This document shows positions 24,108-31,765 of a DNA stretch of 64,000 bases, one piece after another. The notes under the pieces were generated by a model. The model was not told the origin of the DNA. It did no database searches and saw nothing but the letters and a program-made list of their open reading frames with translations. Position 1 is the stretch's first letter, and every line of letters starts with the position of its first letter. A program made the translations under genes and the position numbers. This DNA comes from Pseudomonadales bacterium. Lineage in GTDB: Bacteria; Pseudomonadota; Gammaproteobacteria; Pseudomonadales; Azotimanducaceae. Location: positions 248,001 to 312,000 of the forward strand of contig JAWKZN010000002.1 of the NCBI GenBank assembly GCA_041395945.1, in the 5' to 3' direction.

Positions 24108-26141
24108 TTATTCGATCCGCACCACGTAACTCAGCGTGAATTCCGCCTGCCCCGGGACACCGGGCGCAGACATGGCGCCCGCAGGTGCCACCCGCACATA
24201 GCGGACGGCCGGATCGAAGCCGGCGCCATCGGGCACCGGCGTATAGCTGTAGTCCACCCCATCCAGCGAGTAGGTCACATGGGTGGCATAGCTGTAGGTC
24301 AACCCTGTTGGAATCGGCGATGCGGAAGCGTCATAGGCCACCGGATCAACCGGCGTGCAGGGACTGACACAGGTACAGGCCGGCAGCACGCACATCTGCA
24401 CTGTCGCTGGAATCTCGTCCACCAGAATCACACTGTTGTTGTCCGCCGCACTTGGCCCCTGGTTCACCACCCGAACCTGATAGCGCAGCCAGGAGCCCGG
24501 CAGATCCTTGGGCAGACTCCCTCCGGCAGGATCCTGCAGTGTGGAGATCGTCTTGGTGAGCTGCATCCGGGCACCGGCGAGGATGAACGTCTGCTCGTCG
24601 ATGTTGAAGTAGTTGGCCTGGATCTGGGGTGCCGCCGGCTGACCGGGAATCCGCAGCAGGCCATTGGCCAATCCCCCAATGGACACCGAACCGTCCCGGA
24701 CAAAGGTCCGCACCCGCCAGTTCGGACCCGGAGTATCGGCCACCAGAAAACTGTAGGTGGGATCCGCAGGCACACTGCCGTTGTTACTCCAGATCAGATC
24801 ACCGGCCACCGCATCACCGTGTGTGCCATCGTTGTACATGCGGATGCCACTCACCACCAGCGCGCCGCTGTTGTCATAAAGATCTGCAGTCACTGCCGTG
24901 GCACGCGCATCGGCTATGGTGCGCAGGGAGAGGGTCTGTCCGCTGGAGTACTGTGTGGCGGGGCCTGCTCCGGTGTCCGCCGGTGAGATCAGATTGGCCC
25001 CGAAAGCCTGGGCCGCACCCAGGGTCGCGTTCTGCCGGCTCCACTGCACATCATCGACCTTCACCCAGCTTCGATAGGAGTTGTCACTCGCCGAATGCCA
25101 GGTCTCGATGCGGAAATTGATAGTGGTACCTGCATAAGCAGAGAGATTGAGTCGTGCGCGCTTCCAGCCGAAATCGAGTATTGAACTTCCGTAGTTGTTC
25201 CGTCCCAGCCTGCCGGTTTCGATGATCAGCGTCGGCGAGCCTGTGTTCACGATGCCCAGTGCGGTGTGATTCACGGGGCTGCCGTTCACATTGAAGGTGA
25301 CCCAGTCGTAGTTGGTCGAGTTGGCGATGCCGTCAAAGGACTGAACCTGAAAATAGAATTCGAGCTCACCGGCCGCTGCACCCGCTGGTACAGCGATGTC
25401 CCTGGACAGCCGCACCCTTTCGTTACCCGAGCCATCTTCGCAGTTGTTTCTGTAACCGAGCAGATGCCAGGCTTCACCGGTCGCGTTGCCGGAAATGGAG
25501 TTGGGACTGGTGTTAAGACCATTGGCCGCGTTGTTGCTGCAACCGGCTGCAAGATTGATGGTGCTGCCGAGGGTCGTCCGATAGACCTCGTTGTTCTGAT
25601 CACCGCCGGTATTCACACTGGACACCACCCAGCCGGTGGGCGTGCTGCCGGCGGACTGTTCGAAGTGTCCGTTGATGACAGTCACACCCGGGGCCGCCGG
25701 CTTCGCGCCGTTACCCACGATATCGAAATACAGGAAGTGCGCGGCTGTGTCCTGTGCGATGAAGCGCACTTCACCGCGCCCGTTGCCCGCCGCATCCAGT
25801 ACCCCGCCGTAGACCCGGTCGGTGAATTCCTGGCGGGTCGCCAGGGTGCCATTGCCGCGCACCACCCGAACCGAGGATTCATCGAAGTCGACGGCCGCCG
25901 TGTTAACGCCCAGCGTGGTGAGCAGTGCATGAAAGTCCACGTCGGCCACCACGGTGCTGTTCACCGTCGTGGGCGCCGGCAGGGTCAGCGGTACCCGGTA
26001 GTGCCATCCGCCGGGAACGCCCGCCTCGGTGTACCAGCCCGGCACGGCAAGATCCGCGCGCACCGACACGCTGCACAACAATGCGAGCAGCAGGCAGGCG
26101 CGGACAATCAGCAGGGGATGGATGTGCCAGTTACTGGACAC
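24108..26141 (-). CDS. Exported surface protein with C-terminal DUF11-type domain
   Basis: 677 residues: signal peptide (about 1-29, LLIVRACLLLALLCSVSVRA), then beta-rich regions including WYTEAGVPGGWHYRVPLTLP, a carbohydrate-binding-like jelly-roll segment (about 150-370, with ARLNLSAYAGTTINFRIETWH), a middle domain LRTIADARATAVTADLYDNSG, and a C-terminal DUF11/isopeptide-type domain (SWLRYQVRVVNQGPSAADNN...VILVDEIPATVQM). No catalytic residues were recognised and no LPXTG or PEP-CTERM tag is present. It is probably secreted or surface-attached and may be adhesive. It stands alone, convergent with the DUF924 gene and divergent from the nitroreductase gene. Confidence 0.75.
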   Translation of the reverse strand: MSSNWHIHPLLIVRACLLLALLCSVSVRADLAVPGWYTEAGVPGGWHYRVPLTLPAPTTVNSTVVADVDFHALLTTLGVNTAAVDFDESSVRVVRGNGTLATRQEFTDRVYGGVLDAAGNGRGEVRFIAQDTAAHFLYFDIVGNGAKPAAPGVTVINGHFEQSAGSTPTGWVVSSVNTGGDQNNEVYRTTLGSTINLAAGCSNNAANGLNTSPNSISGNATGEAWHLLGYRNNCEDGSGNERVRLSRDIAVPAGAAAGELEFYFQVQSFDGIANSTNYDWVTFNVNGSPVNHTALGIVNTGSPTLIIETGRLGRNNYGSSILDFGWKRARLNLSAYAGTTINFRIETWHSASDNSYRSWVKVDDVQWSRQNATLGAAQAFGANLISPADTGAGPATQYSSGQTLSLRTIADARATAVTADLYDNSGALVVSGIRMYNDGTHGDAVAGDLIWSNNGSVPADPTYSFLVADTPGPNWRVRTFVRDGSVSIGGLANGLLRIPGQPAAPQIQANYFNIDEQTFILAGARMQLTKTISTLQDPAGGSLPKDLPGSWLRYQVRVVNQGPSAADNNSVILVDEIPATVQMCVLPACTCVSPCTPVDPVAYDASASPIPTGLTYSYATHVTYSLDGVDYSYTPVPDGAGFDPAVRYVRVAPAGAMSAPGVPGQAEFTLSYVVRIE

Positions 26142-26443
26142 GTGGCATCCTGTTCACGTGTGAAGACCCATTATTCGGTTTCCGGTCAGTCAGGGGCGTG
26201 AACCAGATCACATTGGTGCAAGTGTGCAGCCGGGAGTCCGACGCGCAAATGCCCCGGCCGCGTCAGAGTCCCGCTGCCGCGGCAGACACGAAAAGATCCG
26301 ACCTGCAGCCGGACCTTCACCCGTCGTGCCAGACCCGCTGGATAATCACGCACTGGCCGGCAAGTCGTCCAGCGATGTGCGATACACTCGCCCGCCGGAT
26401 GAATTCAGACCACTGACCCACCAGGTTGTTTAAGGAGAAGGAA
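26142..26443. other. Intergenic region between divergent genes
   Basis: About 300 bp separating the divergent DUF11-domain and nitroreductase genes. It must hold both promoters. A -10-like GATACACT occurs at about 26389. No inverted repeats or RNA gene were recognised. Confidence 0.35.
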
Positions 26444-27073
26444 TTGGGATTCGATACCGCCATGACCGATGAGCTGCTTGCCACCACACGTGCGGTGCGC
26501 AAGCGCCTGGATCTGCAGCGGCCTGTACCAAAGTCCATCATCGAAGAGTGTCTGTCTCTCGCGGTGCAGGCACCGACAGGATCAAACTCCCAGACCTGGC
26601 GCTGGCTGGTCGTGGATGATGCAGAAAAACGCAAGGGCCTCGCCGATCTCTATCGCAAAGCGGCCGAAGGCTACCTGTCCACCGCAGGGAAGAAAGCGGG
26701 GGATGCCCAGACCCAGCGCGTACTCAGTTCTGCCGCGTACCTGATGGAGCATCTGCACGAGGTACCCGTACATCTGATCCCCTGTGTGAAAAGCCGACCG
26801 CCGGCCAATTCCCCCGCAATCGCCTACGCAGGTCTGTTCGGCTCGATTTATCCCGCGGTATGGAGTTTTCAGCTCGCCTTGCGATCCCGGGGACTGGGTT
26901 CAGTGCTCACCACCCTGCATCTGGCCCACGAAGCCGAGGCTGCCGAACTGCTGGGTATTCCCGACAATGTGATGCAGGTGGCTCTACTGCCGGTGGCCTA
27001 TACCCTGGGCACGGACTTCAGGCGGGCCAACCGGCCACCGGTGAGCACGATTACCCACTGGAACGAGTGGTAG
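26444..27073 (+). CDS. Nitroreductase-family oxidoreductase
   Basis: About 209 residues of the FMN-dependent nitroreductase fold: MTDELLATTRAVRKRLDLQRPVP, LSLAVQAPTGSNSQTWRWLVV (FMN-binding Ser/Asn region), a central helical region, SIYPAVWSFQLALRSRGLGSVLTTLHL, and ELLGIPDNVMQVALLPVAYTLGTDFRRANRPPVS. It would reduce nitro, quinone or enone groups with NAD(P)H; the physiological substrate is unknown. The TTG at 26444 lies six bases after AAGGAG and is preferred over the ATG at 26462 and the farther TTG at 26426. Confidence 0.9.
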   Translation: MGFDTAMTDELLATTRAVRKRLDLQRPVPKSIIEECLSLAVQAPTGSNSQTWRWLVVDDAEKRKGLADLYRKAAEGYLSTAGKKAGDAQTQRVLSSAAYLMEHLHEVPVHLIPCVKSRPPANSPAIAYAGLFGSIYPAVWSFQLALRSRGLGSVLTTLHLAHEAEAAELLGIPDNVMQVALLPVAYTLGTDFRRANRPPVSTITHWNEW

Positions 27074-27156
27074 CTGTACATTCAGGGCAGACGGTCTGAA
27101 CCCCGGCGTGCCGGAGGCTTGAGAACATCCGGGAACGGCGGGATTCTGATAAGAGA

Positions 27157-27414
27157 TCAGGGACGCCCCAGCCGGCGCGCCATTTCTGTCTCGAATTCCG
27201 GAAAGTAACGGCCGATCTCCTCCAGATCGAATTCCGGAAGAATCGACGTATTGGCCTCCCGCTCCAGGAGGAAGCGGAAGGCCTGCACGATCACCCACTC
27301 CTGGGTCATACCACCGCCGCACAGTTTGCGGTGATATTCCGGAGACAGACCGACCCGATGCACGGTCTCGACGGGTTTTTCCACCACCACTTCCCAGACG
27401 TTTGCCGCCACCAT
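27157..27414 (-). CDS. Small hypothetical protein
   Basis: About 85 residues, acidic and helical (MVAANVWEVVVEKPVETVHRV, MTQEWVIVQAFRFLLERE, FDLEEIGRYFPEFETEMARRLG). No known domain was recognised. Composition is protein-like, and the gene fits between the convergent nitroreductase and the TonB-domain lipoprotein gene. The start could also be the GTG at 27429, five codons further upstream. Function unknown. Confidence 0.6.
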   Translation of the reverse strand: MVAANVWEVVVEKPVETVHRVGLSPEYHRKLCGGGMTQEWVIVQAFRFLLEREANTSILPEFDLEEIGRYFPEFETEMARRLGRP

Positions 27415-27462
27415 GGAAGCGCTGATCACCGTCCTGTCCGCCGAACCCGCTGACCTTCGAGC

Positions 27463-27831
27463 TCAGTAGCCGTTGTCGACATCGCCGTCTGACAGCCGGA
27501 AACGGACCGTGCTCAGTACATCCTGCACCGCTTCGGCCTGCCCTTCCCGGATTCTCGGATTGTACCGCCAGGATCGCACCGCAGAGAGCGCGGCCTCTTC
27601 GAACACGCCGGCCGGATCGGCTCTTTCCACCCGCACATTTTCAACGGCACCGGTAATCGAGATGTCGTAACGCACCACGACCTCGCCTTCGATCCCGGCG
27701 GCTTTTGCCTCGGCGGGATAACTGGGGCCTGATCCGGCGATCAGCTGCATGGGACGGTTCTGTGCACCCATGCAGCCGCTCAGCAGCAGCGCGGTGAGCA
27801 GGAGCAGTTGTCGCAGCCGGTGTCTATTCAC
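27463..27831 (-). CDS. Lipoprotein with TonB C-terminal-like domain
   Basis: About 122 residues. A lipobox (LLLLTALLLSGC) predicts lipidation, followed by a TonB C-terminal domain pattern: PSYPAEAKAAGIEGEVVVRYDISITGAVENVRVERADP...FEEAALSAVRSWRYNPRIREG. Proteins of this kind either interact with TonB-dependent receptors or are orphan TonB-CTD proteins of unclear role. It lacks the N-terminal transmembrane anchor and Pro-rich spacer of a true TonB. The frame is open to 27987. GTG at 27831 (NRHRLRQLLLLTALLL) gives a proper lipoprotein signal and is preferred. Confidence 0.75.
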   Translation of the reverse strand: MNRHRLRQLLLLTALLLSGCMGAQNRPMQLIAGSGPSYPAEAKAAGIEGEVVVRYDISITGAVENVRVERADPAGVFEEAALSAVRSWRYNPRIREGQAEAVQDVLSTVRFRLSDGDVDNGY

Positions 27832-28012
27832 GATCCCTGTCCTTAGATGGTCCGCCGAGGGCGACGGACTGACTGCGCAGGATCGCATCGGGAATCCTGC
27901 GCCGCAACTGTTGCGATGCGTCGCTCCCGTAACGCTGCTGTCACAACCCGCCGCAGTGACCAGATCGGGTCCTGTACGGTGTGGCACGCGGCAGTCATGC
28001 TAAGCTCGCGCG

Positions 28013-28318
28013 ATGCCGCAGCGACAACAGGTTCTTGTGCTCTATCTCGCCAGTTCCGCTCTGGATACCGGCGTCATAGCCTGGGCAAATTACGATGGTA
28101 CCGGACGGGAAGCGCACTGGGCGGGAGATGGTGAAGCACCACCTTACAAAACGGGCCTTCACGCGCTGCGTGATGGCTGGCGTCTGTTCCAGGCCAGCCA
28201 GTTGTTACCCCACACGAGCGGCGATGAGTTCCGTACCGGTTACCTGAAGTACGAATTTTTTTTCGAGAAGCTTATCGACGTGCCGCAGGACAGCGAAGGT
28301 GCATGTGACGACGACTGA
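28013..28318 (+). CDS. Small hypothetical protein
   Basis: 101 residues (MPQRQQVLVLYLASSALDTGVIAWANYDG...YKTGLHALRDGWRLFQASQLLPH...EFRTGYLKYEFFFEKLID). Composition is typical of a cytosolic protein of the type often found as conserved hypothetical proteins in gammaproteobacteria. I do not assign a family. It overlaps the start of the dioxygenase gene by 20 bp, which suggests co-expression. Confidence 0.7.
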   Translation: MPQRQQVLVLYLASSALDTGVIAWANYDGTGREAHWAGDGEAPPYKTGLHALRDGWRLFQASQLLPHTSGDEFRTGYLKYEFFFEKLIDVPQDSEGACDDD

Positions 28319-29225
28319 CAGCCTGCGTCTCACCACCCGCCAGATGGCGGAATTTGCCGCGAAGGGATATCTGCGCCTCGACTCGGTGGTGCCCGAAGCC
28401 CTCAATCAGGCATTCCTGAGTGAGATCGGCCATACCGAAGACGTCGCCAGCGTCGCCGAGCACTACGATCGCATCATGGGTTCGAGCGCCATTCCGATTG
28501 TCCCTTCCGGCACACCACTGGCCCACGCCTATCCTCAGGGATCCGCGCTGGGACGCATCATCGATCTGCCCGCGGTGCGCGGTGCCATCGAGAGTCTGGT
28601 CGGCCCCACCAGCCGTATCGACCATCATTTTCTGCACATCACCTTTCCGCCGAGTCTCACCGGCCGCGCGCTGCCAGCCCAGCACACCCACCAGGATTCC
28701 ACCATCGATCCCCGCCGGGCGTTTGACGTGCAACTGATGTACTTCCCCCATGCTGTGACCCGGGAGATGGGTGGCACCCGTTTTGTCCCCGGTTCCCATC
28801 TGCGCATCGTCAGCGAGGCTGCCATCGGTCGCTACCAGAACATCGTCGGCCAGCAGCACATGGTATGTGATGCCGGCACTGTGCTGATCGTGCACCATGG
28901 CATCTGGCACGGAGGTGGCGCCAACCGATCCGATCGCCTGCGCTACATGTTCAAGATCCGTCTCTGCCCCACCCAGCGTCAGTGCCGCCTCTGGGATACA
29001 TCGGACCTGGACACCAAATCGCCGCAGAAACCGACCTTCTGGCTGGGTGCGCAACCCGATCCGGCGGACGTGCACACCATTCTCACCCGCCCGGAGCCCT
29101 GGCACGAAGCGGATACCGGGCGCCTCGAATATCTCAATCGCATACACTTCTGGCGTTATCTCACCGGAGACGAAACATTTGACGCCGACTACTGGGCAAC
29201 CCGGATCGAAAATGAATACACCTGA
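28299..29225 (+). CDS. Phytanoyl-CoA dioxygenase (PhyH) family protein
   Basis: 308 residues. The Fe(II)/2-oxoglutarate dioxygenase features are AEFAAKGYLRLDSVVPEALNQ at the N-terminus, QHTHQDST with the HxD iron ligands, MGGTRFVPGSHLRI, and the distal HHGIWHGGGANRSDRLRYMFKIRL carrying the second His and the 2-oxoglutarate-binding Arg. It probably hydroxylates a small organic substrate that cannot be named from sequence. The start is GTG at 28299 inside the preceding gene. The DUF2970 gene overlaps its 3' end by 14 bp. Confidence 0.87.
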   Translation: MHVTTTDSLRLTTRQMAEFAAKGYLRLDSVVPEALNQAFLSEIGHTEDVASVAEHYDRIMGSSAIPIVPSGTPLAHAYPQGSALGRIIDLPAVRGAIESLVGPTSRIDHHFLHITFPPSLTGRALPAQHTHQDSTIDPRRAFDVQLMYFPHAVTREMGGTRFVPGSHLRIVSEAAIGRYQNIVGQQHMVCDAGTVLIVHHGIWHGGGANRSDRLRYMFKIRLCPTQRQCRLWDTSDLDTKSPQKPTFWLGAQPDPADVHTILTRPEPWHEADTGRLEYLNRIHFWRYLTGDETFDADYWATRIENEYT

Positions 29226-29442
29226 AAAAAAACCCGAATCAGACAGCGATCGACTGACCCTGCTGCAGATGATCGGCAGCACCCTGGCTGCCGCCTTCGG
29301 TGTGCAGTCGAGCCGCAATCGGGAGCGGGATTTCAGCCGCGGTAAACCGCTCCACTTCATCATCATCGGCGTGGCTTTTACCGCACTGTTCGTACTTGCC
29401 GTCGTGGGCGTGGTTCGCCTGGTACTCGGCAATCTGACCTGA
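29212..29442 (+). CDS. DUF2970 small membrane protein
   Basis: 76 residues: basic N-terminus, LLQMIGSTLAAAFGVQSSRNRERDFSRGKPLHFIIIGVAFTALF..., and one C-terminal transmembrane helix (about 50-72). This matches the DUF2970 family, which is common in gammaproteobacteria and has no known function. The ATG at 29212 lies within the dioxygenase gene and ends just before the convergent VOC gene. The open frame extends far upstream, but only the part from this ATG is gene-like. Confidence 0.78.
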   Translation: MNTPEKKPESDSDRLTLLQMIGSTLAAAFGVQSSRNRERDFSRGKPLHFIIIGVAFTALFVLAVVGVVRLVLGNLT

Positions 29443-29454
29443 GCCTGACTCCGC

Positions 29455-29871
29455 TCAGCCCGGTCCTTTCAACTCGACCGTATTGCCTTCAGGATCCCGC
29501 AGATACATCGAGGGACCAGTTCCGGTCGCACCGTAGCGCTTGCCGATTTCTCCCGGATCGACGCCGTTGGCGCTCAGGTGCGCGGATATCCCTTCGGCAT
29601 CCCAGGGTGATACTGCAAGACACAGATGATCCATGTTCGGCGCACCGGGATCCGGTGTCCCGCCGCCCTGTCTGCCGAGAACACCAGCCACATCGATCAG
29701 GTCGATCAGCGACCGGCCAGCCCTGAGCTGCCACAGACCGAGATCGTCGAGATGCCTCTCCAGTCGGCAGCCAAGCACGTCGCAATAGAACTCGAGCATT
29801 CGTAGCGGATCTTCGACGCGCAGCACCACATGATCGATCCCGGTGATATTGATGGGGTTCACTGTCCTCAT
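29455..29871 (-). CDS. VOC/glyoxalase-bleomycin resistance-fold protein
   Basis: 138 residues of the vicinal-oxygen-chelate fold: ITGIDHVVLRVEDPLRMLEFYCDVLGCRL (first metal His), WQLRAGRSLIDLIDV, NMDHLCLAVSPWD (second His) and MYLRDPEGNTVELKGPG (terminal Glu ligand). The metal ligands are intact. Family members include glyoxalase I, extradiol dioxygenases and fosfomycin resistance proteins; the substrate is not identifiable. It lies 71 bp downstream of the degenerate SDR gene on the same strand and may share its transcript. Confidence 0.87.
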   Translation of the reverse strand: MRTVNPINITGIDHVVLRVEDPLRMLEFYCDVLGCRLERHLDDLGLWQLRAGRSLIDLIDVAGVLGRQGGGTPDPGAPNMDHLCLAVSPWDAEGISAHLSANGVDPGEIGKRYGATGTGPSMYLRDPEGNTVELKGPG

Positions 29872-29942
29872 ATTCTCGCTCCTTCACCCGGATCCAACCG
29901 GATCCCGTGGGATTCGCACGGATCCGCCAGCCGCTTCCCACT

Positions 29943-30734
29943 TCAGACAACCTTCGCCAGACCGCCGTCCATATTGATCGCGCATCCGGTGATGTAGGAC
30001 GCCGCATCCGAGGCCAGAAAGTGCGCCAGATTCGCGACCTCCTCCGCTTCACCCATCCGACCCAGAGGCAGTCGCGCGCCCGCAGCAGCGACAAACTCCT
30101 CGAAGCTCTTGTCAGTACCCGATGCCGTGAAGCGACGCTGAATCTGATCGCTCTTGATGAATCCGATGAGCATCGCGTTCACCAGGATGTTGTGCGGCGC
30201 GCCCTCGCCAGCGAGAACCTTGGTCAGAGCCATACCCGCTGCCCTGCTGACCGAAGTCGGCGCTGTGCCGGCATCCGGCGTCTTCGCGTACACGTTCAAC
30301 AGATTGATGATCCGCCCCCAGCGCTGAGACTGCATGTGTGGCCAGGCGAGCCGGCTCAGCCGGATCGCCGCAAAGAGTTTCAGATCCAGGTCTTCCTGCC
30401 ACTCGGCATCCGAGATTTCAGGGAAGGGCTTTGCCGCCGCATGACCGGCGTTGTTGACAAGGATATCCACGCCGCCCAGATCGCCGGTGACTGCATTGAA
30501 AGTGGTGCTCAGTTGACCGGCATCAGCAACATCACAGACATAGCCGATCACCTTCGCCCCATCCGGTGCCTGTTCCGCGTTCAGCGTACCGCAGGCATCA
30601 TCCAGCGGCCCCTGTCGCCGGGCGAGAATCGCTACCCGGGCCCCGGCGCTGTGAAAGGCCCTGGCCATCGCGTAGCCGAGACCCAGACTGCCGCCGGTGA
30701 TCAGCGCCGTTCGTCCGTTCAATCCTGTGTTCAT
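29943..30734 (-). CDS. Short-chain dehydrogenase/reductase-like protein lacking the catalytic triad
   Basis: 263 residues of Rossmann SDR fold: cofactor loop TGGSLGLG (13-20), VLVNNAG-like ILVNNAGHAA, and the C-terminal LPLGRMGEAEEVANLAHFLASDAASYITGCAINMDGG. At the active site the usual Ser and YxxxK are replaced: INLLNV instead of INISS, and TSVSR (160-164) instead of YxxxK. Classical SDR chemistry is therefore doubtful. It could be a substrate-binding or structural homologue, or belong to a subfamily with altered residues. It is followed by the VOC gene on the same strand. Confidence 0.85.
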   Translation of the reverse strand: MNTGLNGRTALITGGSLGLGYAMARAFHSAGARVAILARRQGPLDDACGTLNAEQAPDGAKVIGYVCDVADAGQLSTTFNAVTGDLGGVDILVNNAGHAAAKPFPEISDAEWQEDLDLKLFAAIRLSRLAWPHMQSQRWGRIINLLNVYAKTPDAGTAPTSVSRAAGMALTKVLAGEGAPHNILVNAMLIGFIKSDQIQRRFTASGTDKSFEEFVAAAGARLPLGRMGEAEEVANLAHFLASDAASYITGCAINMDGGLAKVV

Positions 30735-30760
30735 GACCTCCCTCCTTCAATGAATTCTGC

Positions 30761-31765
30761 TCACTTGAGCACGCCTTCGATACCGGTCAGAGCGCCCCTC
30801 AGCCCGGTTACAGCGGCTTCGATGGATTCCAGCAGCGCGAACTGCCGCCGCGCCCGCTGGAGGTTGTCACCCCGTGCTGCCACCTTGAAATAGGTATCAT
30901 CGTCGAGATGATCGGTGAGGTAGCGCACACCCAGCATGAAGGTCATGTAGCGGGGTGCTGCTGTCAGCTCTCCAGCCGTTGCCCTGATGCCCGACCCGGT
31001 CAGAAACCCTCGGGTTACCGCGGCAAACGCCTGTGGCCACATATCAGGCCGGGTCGCGGTGAGTACCGAGCGCACCAGATCCCCGTAATCCCAGGCCCAG
31101 TGACCGAGCATGACCGTATCGAGATCCAGCACACAGCGTACCTCGGACCGGGACCCATCGAAGAGCAGATTGCTGAGTTTGCAGTCACCGTGAATGTGGC
31201 CGGTCGGATCGGACAGATGCTGAGCAAGATCCCGATGGCGATCGACGAAGGCGGCATCTTTTCCCCGGTCTGTCCGCTCGGCTGCTGCCACATGATCGAA
31301 CCTGAGCAACACCTTTTCGAGCTCATGAAAGCCCGGGATAACCGGCGCAAGGGGTGGCTGGGGGAGATCCGCGAGCACCTGCTGAAATCGTCCGAATGCG
31401 AATCCTGCCGCTTCCGCGAGCGCTGTCTGTGTCACCTGACTCACAACCCGGCAATCGCCGACTTCCTCCCAGAGCCGCCACACACGACCCCGCTCATCCG
31501 TATGAAATCCGTCACCGGAACGGCTCCGGACGAGAACCGGCGTCAGTCCGGGCGCGTGTGCCGACGTGTGCGCCGTCACCCGCATGACGTTGTGCATCAC
31601 CTGCACAGGGTCGGCGAACACCCGGTCGTTGATCCGCTGCAGCACGAACCGCGCACCCCTGGCGTCCGTCGCCCGGAAGGTGTCGTGAATGTGACCTGCG
31701 CCCAGCGGTGCAACGTCTCTGGCAACGAACCAGCCTGCCGCCAGGACTGCCTCAGGGGAGTTCAA
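30761..31765 (-). CDS. Phosphotransferase of the N-acetylhexosamine 1-kinase (NahK)/APH family
   Basis: 334 residues: N-lobe PLGAGHIHDTFRATD and FVLQRINDRVFADPVQVMHNV (lysine replaced by the NahK-type LQRIN motif), then Brenner-type HGDCKLSNLLFDG and metal-binding LDLDTVMLGHWAWDYGDLVRS. NahK phosphorylates GlcNAc/GalNAc at C1. The ATGA overlap with the upstream GH20 beta-hexosaminidase gene strongly supports an aminosugar substrate. Free N-acetylhexosamine released by GH20 would be converted to the 1-phosphate. Another hydroxyl-bearing substrate remains possible. Confidence 0.85.
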   Translation of the reverse strand: MNSPEAVLAAGWFVARDVAPLGAGHIHDTFRATDARGARFVLQRINDRVFADPVQVMHNVMRVTAHTSAHAPGLTPVLVRSRSGDGFHTDERGRVWRLWEEVGDCRVVSQVTQTALAEAAGFAFGRFQQVLADLPQPPLAPVIPGFHELEKVLLRFDHVAAAERTDRGKDAAFVDRHRDLAQHLSDPTGHIHGDCKLSNLLFDGSRSEVRCVLDLDTVMLGHWAWDYGDLVRSVLTATRPDMWPQAFAAVTRGFLTGSGIRATAGELTAAPRYMTFMLGVRYLTDHLDDDTYFKVAARGDNLQRARRQFALLESIEAAVTGLRGALTGIEGVLK

